From assembly GCF_001510665.1 (NCBI RefSeq), contig NZ_LMTI01000002.1, forward strand, positions 119,641 through 156,212: a stretch of 36,572 bases of DNA. Direction: 5' to 3'. The position numbers and the translations under genes are program-made. Below are positions 34,696-36,572 of this stretch, piece after piece. Source of the stretch: Bacillus sp. FJAT-27445. GTDB taxonomy: Bacteria; Bacillota; Bacilli; Bacillales; Cytobacillaceae. The notes under the pieces are model-generated. The model was not told where the DNA came from and searched no databases. It saw only the letters and a list, made by a program, of their open reading frames with translations. How positions within the stretch are numbered: position 1 is the stretch's first letter; each line of letters begins with the position of its first letter.

Positions 34696-35254
34696 CAACA
34701 AAACCACTCCTTTCGAGAATGATCTCAACAGCTTTTTTAGTGATAGGCGCACCTAGAGTATAATGGTCCCTCCGCGCCATTTTTCCAGTATCCCCTATCC
34801 CCACAATGATGGGAACGTTAAGGAAATCCAGGCAATAAACAGTGTCTCCATAGATTCGTCCGATCTCCAATTCCTGCACCCCGAATTTATCGACACCATA
34901 AGGGGTTAATTCACCATATCGGTCTATGCAAACGTCGACTCTAGTCCATTCCGCCCGATGTGTATTGGATGCAACCGCTATTATGCCCAGCACCTTCACG
35001 TCTGGATGGGTGGCTACATATTTTAAGGCACCTTCCCCGGCTCCTTCACCAATTAGCCCGCTATCATCAAACATGACAAGAACAGGGTCCTTTTTGCCCA
35101 AGTTAATAAGCTCGACAATTTCCGGCCCGCTTAGTGGTGACGGATTTCCCGATGATTGGGAAATACAGCGGCCCCCAATTTCCACAGCCACATGTTCAAT
35201 TGCCCTCCTTGCGTATTCATCCCCATCGGTAACAAGAATCACCTGTCTCGGCAT
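34682..35254 (-). CDS. spoVAEA: Stage V sporulation protein AE, SpoVAEa type
   Basis: 190-residue soluble protein starting [23 protein letters not shown]; conserved [14 protein letters not shown] and VLVMFDDSG segments identify the SpoVAEa family. In B. subtilis this lies between spoVAEB and spoVAF and the protein is associated with the spore inner membrane. Here it follows spoVAB directly, 28 bp apart, so spoVAC, spoVAD and spoVAEB are missing at this site. ATG 35254 follows GGGAGGG. It overlaps spoVAF and is in the same operon. Confidence 0.93.
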   Translation of the reverse strand: MPRQVILVTDGDEYARRAIEHVAVEIGGRCISQSSGNPSPLSGPEIVELINLGKKDPVLVMFDDSGLIGEGAGEGALKYVATHPDVKVLGIIAVASNTHRAEWTRVDVCIDRYGELTPYGVDKFGVQELEIGRIYGDTVYCLDFLNVPIIVGIGDTGKMARRDHYTLGAPITKKAVEIILERSGFVDEQG

Positions 35255-35282
35255 CCGTCAATTCCCTCCCTGTACTGCCTGA

Positions 35283-35708
35283 TTAACGTTTAATAAAATA
35301 TAGCCATTGGAAAAGAGAACCGAATATTTTCCCTAATACGACCGCCATTAGTAATGTGATGATTTTCCCATCGATATTTAGCCTTTTAGCCAAAATGGGA
35401 ATAACATTGAGCACCTCTGCCAGTGCGCCGGCTATCATGCCGACAAATATACCCCCGGCCAGACCCAGAAAAATAATGATAAGAGGAGATAACCCGAAAT
35501 CCGGATCCCTTAATCCCCCGTAAATCCCCGCCATCGTACCCAAAATAATTGCGGCTTCATACCAAACGACCTTATCGACGGTTTTGGAGATTTGCGCCAA
35601 GCGCGGAATAATCCCAAGTACCGTTAAAAAAGCAACATAGCCTGAACCCACCGCCAGTCCCCCACTAAGAGCGATAAATACAGTGACGAGAACCTCAATT
35701 GTCGTCAA
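35283..35708 (-). CDS. spoVAB: Stage V sporulation protein AB
   Basis: 141-residue membrane protein with four hydrophobic segments (about 5-28, 46-62, 74-97 and 113-135). The GSGYVAFLTVLGIIPRLAQI segment is the family mark. Size equals the B. subtilis protein. The start is probably TTG 35708, inside the spoVAA end (14-nt overlap); there is only a weak ribosome site, so coupling to spoVAA translation is likely. Its place in the DPA channel is unclear in model organisms. Confidence 0.9.
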   Translation of the reverse strand: MTTIEVLVTVFIALSGGLAVGSGYVAFLTVLGIIPRLAQISKTVDKVVWYEAAIILGTMAGIYGGLRDPDFGLSPLIIIFLGLAGGIFVGMIAGALAEVLNVIPILAKRLNIDGKIITLLMAVVLGKIFGSLFQWLYFIKR

Positions 35709-36318
35709 GGCGCTTCATACTTTCCCTGTTTTCGTGAATCATCACGTAATTATCCATGGATTGTTGGTAATTAAACATTTCAACCTCAAGGGGGCTGGGT
35801 TCCTCATTGATCCGTTTCTTGAATATATGGTTAAAAAACAAGACCATCCCCAGCCCAAGGCCAAGGGAATAGGGAATTTGGAATAGCAAAGGCTGATTCG
35901 ATTCCCTGCCGGTGATAATGAAGTACAATTTAGACTGGACCGATTTCATGCTGACATCATCATGAAAGTTCATAATGGCCATCCCTGAACCGAAAAATAA
36001 CAGGAGCCAAATAAGAATGAAAAACGGCAATGCTAATTTTCGTCTTTTTTCGACAGTTACCTCAATCAGGGTTTGGGCAGGGCCAATTGCCTGAATGTCT
36101 GAATCAGGATATAGTCCGGTTATTTTCCTTATTACCTTCATGGCATCAATGACCACAAAATTGCTGTCCCTTTTTGTGATTTGATGGATGGAAAGTTCTT
36201 TTATGGCCTTTTCCATAGGTTCCGCCGCTAGGATCTGCGCGATATGTGCAATCTTGATTTCCTGTTCCGGGTTCGCAATGATTCGGTTCCTCATCCGGAT
36301 ATAGACCGTTTTTTCCAA
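35695..36318 (-). CDS. spoVAA: Stage V sporulation protein AA
   Basis: 207-residue protein with a soluble N-terminal domain (about 1-92) and two membrane helices (about 96-116 and 148-164), typical of SpoVAA. I chose TTG 36318 as start, giving MEKTVYIRMRNRI, which parallels the N-terminus of the B. subtilis protein; GGAAGTGAG lies just upstream. The in-frame GTG 36327 would overlap that site. First gene of the local spoVA operon, preceded by a SigG-like promoter and several palindromes. Confidence 0.91.
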   Translation of the reverse strand: MEKTVYIRMRNRIIANPEQEIKIAHIAQILAAEPMEKAIKELSIHQITKRDSNFVVIDAMKVIRKITGLYPDSDIQAIGPAQTLIEVTVEKRRKLALPFFILIWLLLFFGSGMAIMNFHDDVSMKSVQSKLYFIITGRESNQPLLFQIPYSLGLGLGMVLFFNHIFKKRINEEPSPLEVEMFNYQQSMDNYVMIHENRESMKRLDDN

Positions 36319-36354
36319 AACACTCACTTCCAGACATAGTTTTCCTTGTATTGC

Positions 36355-36384
36355 TAGTATGGTTGAATCAGCCTTCCTTAATGA
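36355..36384 (-). promoter_or_regulatory. SigG-like promoter of the spoVA operon
   Basis: Minus strand TCATTA (36384-36379), 17-nt spacer, CATACTA (36361-36355), a full match to the forespore SigG -10 with a partial -35, about 37 nt before the spoVAA start. Confidence 0.6.
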
Positions 36385-36426
36385 AAGGCAATAATTGCCT
36401 CAAAGATTGCGGAGATCCGCAAACAA

Positions 36427-36459
36427 AAAACCATATGGATCAAAGATCCCTATGGTTTC
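36427..36459 (-). terminator. Hairpin upstream of spoVAA, likely terminator of an upstream gene
   Basis: AAACCATA.GGATC and GATCC.TATGGTTT (8 + 5 bp, one mismatch, AAA loop). On the minus strand it is followed by TTTTTT, so it would stop transcripts entering from beyond the right edge. Confidence 0.7.
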
Positions 36460-36460
36460 T

Positions 36461-36562
36461 GACTGTAGACAAACTCGAAGAGTTTCGGGTCTGCCTACAT
36501 TCTTTTTTATTTAAAATATAAATTGAAATGACAATGCGTCTCTAGATTTCCATTCCGGGTGG
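36461..36562 (-). repeat. Right arm of long inverted repeat with internal hairpin
   Basis: Reverse-complement partner of 2-104. The hairpin part GACTGTAGACAAAC to about 36502 faces inward, with TTCTTTTTTATTT beyond it on the plus strand. The outer end reads CCGGGTGG and continues as ACGCTTTCCG to the window edge, so the element probably extends outward. Confidence 0.85.
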
Positions 36563-36572
36563 ACGCTTTCCG

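Overview
The window is a chromosomal segment from an endospore-forming Bacillaceae bacterium related to Bacillus subtilis, perhaps of the Mesobacillus/Cytobacillus type. The genus is an inference. The evidence is the string of genes whose order follows the ypdA-gudB-mecB-ypbG-ypbF-ypbE-ypbD-recS-ypbB-fer and rsiX-sigX-resE-D-C-B-A-rluB-spmB-spmA-dacB-scpB-scpA-ribT-ypuA-lysA-spoVAF parts of the B. subtilis map. Sporulation genes (spmAB, dacB, spoVA, a YjcZ-like peptide), a bacillithiol-type reductase and B. subtilis-like promoters point the same way. Nearly everything lies on the minus strand; only fer, the YjcZ-like gene, ypuF and ypuA are on the plus strand.

Region by region: 1-5300 holds prsW, an asparaginase, ypdA (bacillithiol disulfide reductase), glutamate dehydrogenase gudB with a perfect CcpA (cre) consensus match upstream, and the ClpC adaptor mecB. 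5300-12850 holds an unusual MerR/B12-domain-like regulator, the phosphoesterase ypbG, a small membrane protein, a CBS-ACT protein, ypbF, and the overlapping ypbB-recS-ypbD-ypbE operon. 13000-15300 holds ferredoxin with a Fur-box-like site, the riboflavin transporter ribU behind an FMN riboswitch, and a LysM/M23 cell-wall peptidase.

15500-24300 is the sigX-rsiX unit, with a recognisable SigX autoregulatory promoter, and the resABCDE cytochrome c maturation and respiration-sensing cluster preceded by rluB. 24500-28900 holds spmB-spmA-dacB behind a candidate SigE promoter, an unrecognised gene, and the chromosome-segregation pair scpA-scpB. 29000-31700 is the most rearranged part: a YjcZ-like microprotein, a structured dispersed repeat, ypuF and ribT converging through a shared hairpin, a likely 29-residue membrane peptide, and ypuA. 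31700-36330 holds lysA and a reduced spoVA cluster (AA, AB, AEA, AF).

The main points for a second look are: (1) near-identical inverted copies of a roughly 103 bp hairpin-bearing repeat at the two extreme ends of the window, enclosing about 36 kb; (2) the spoVA cluster going straight from spoVAB to spoVAEA, without spoVAC, spoVAD and spoVAEB; (3) a CarH-like MerR regulator that has lost every recognisable cobalamin ligand; (4) several palindromes lying on promoters (fer, rluB, dacB, resD leader, spoVAA). I found no phage, insertion sequence transposase, CRISPR array, tRNA or rRNA. No complete new multi-gene defence or biosynthetic system is visible; most of the window is conserved core genome.
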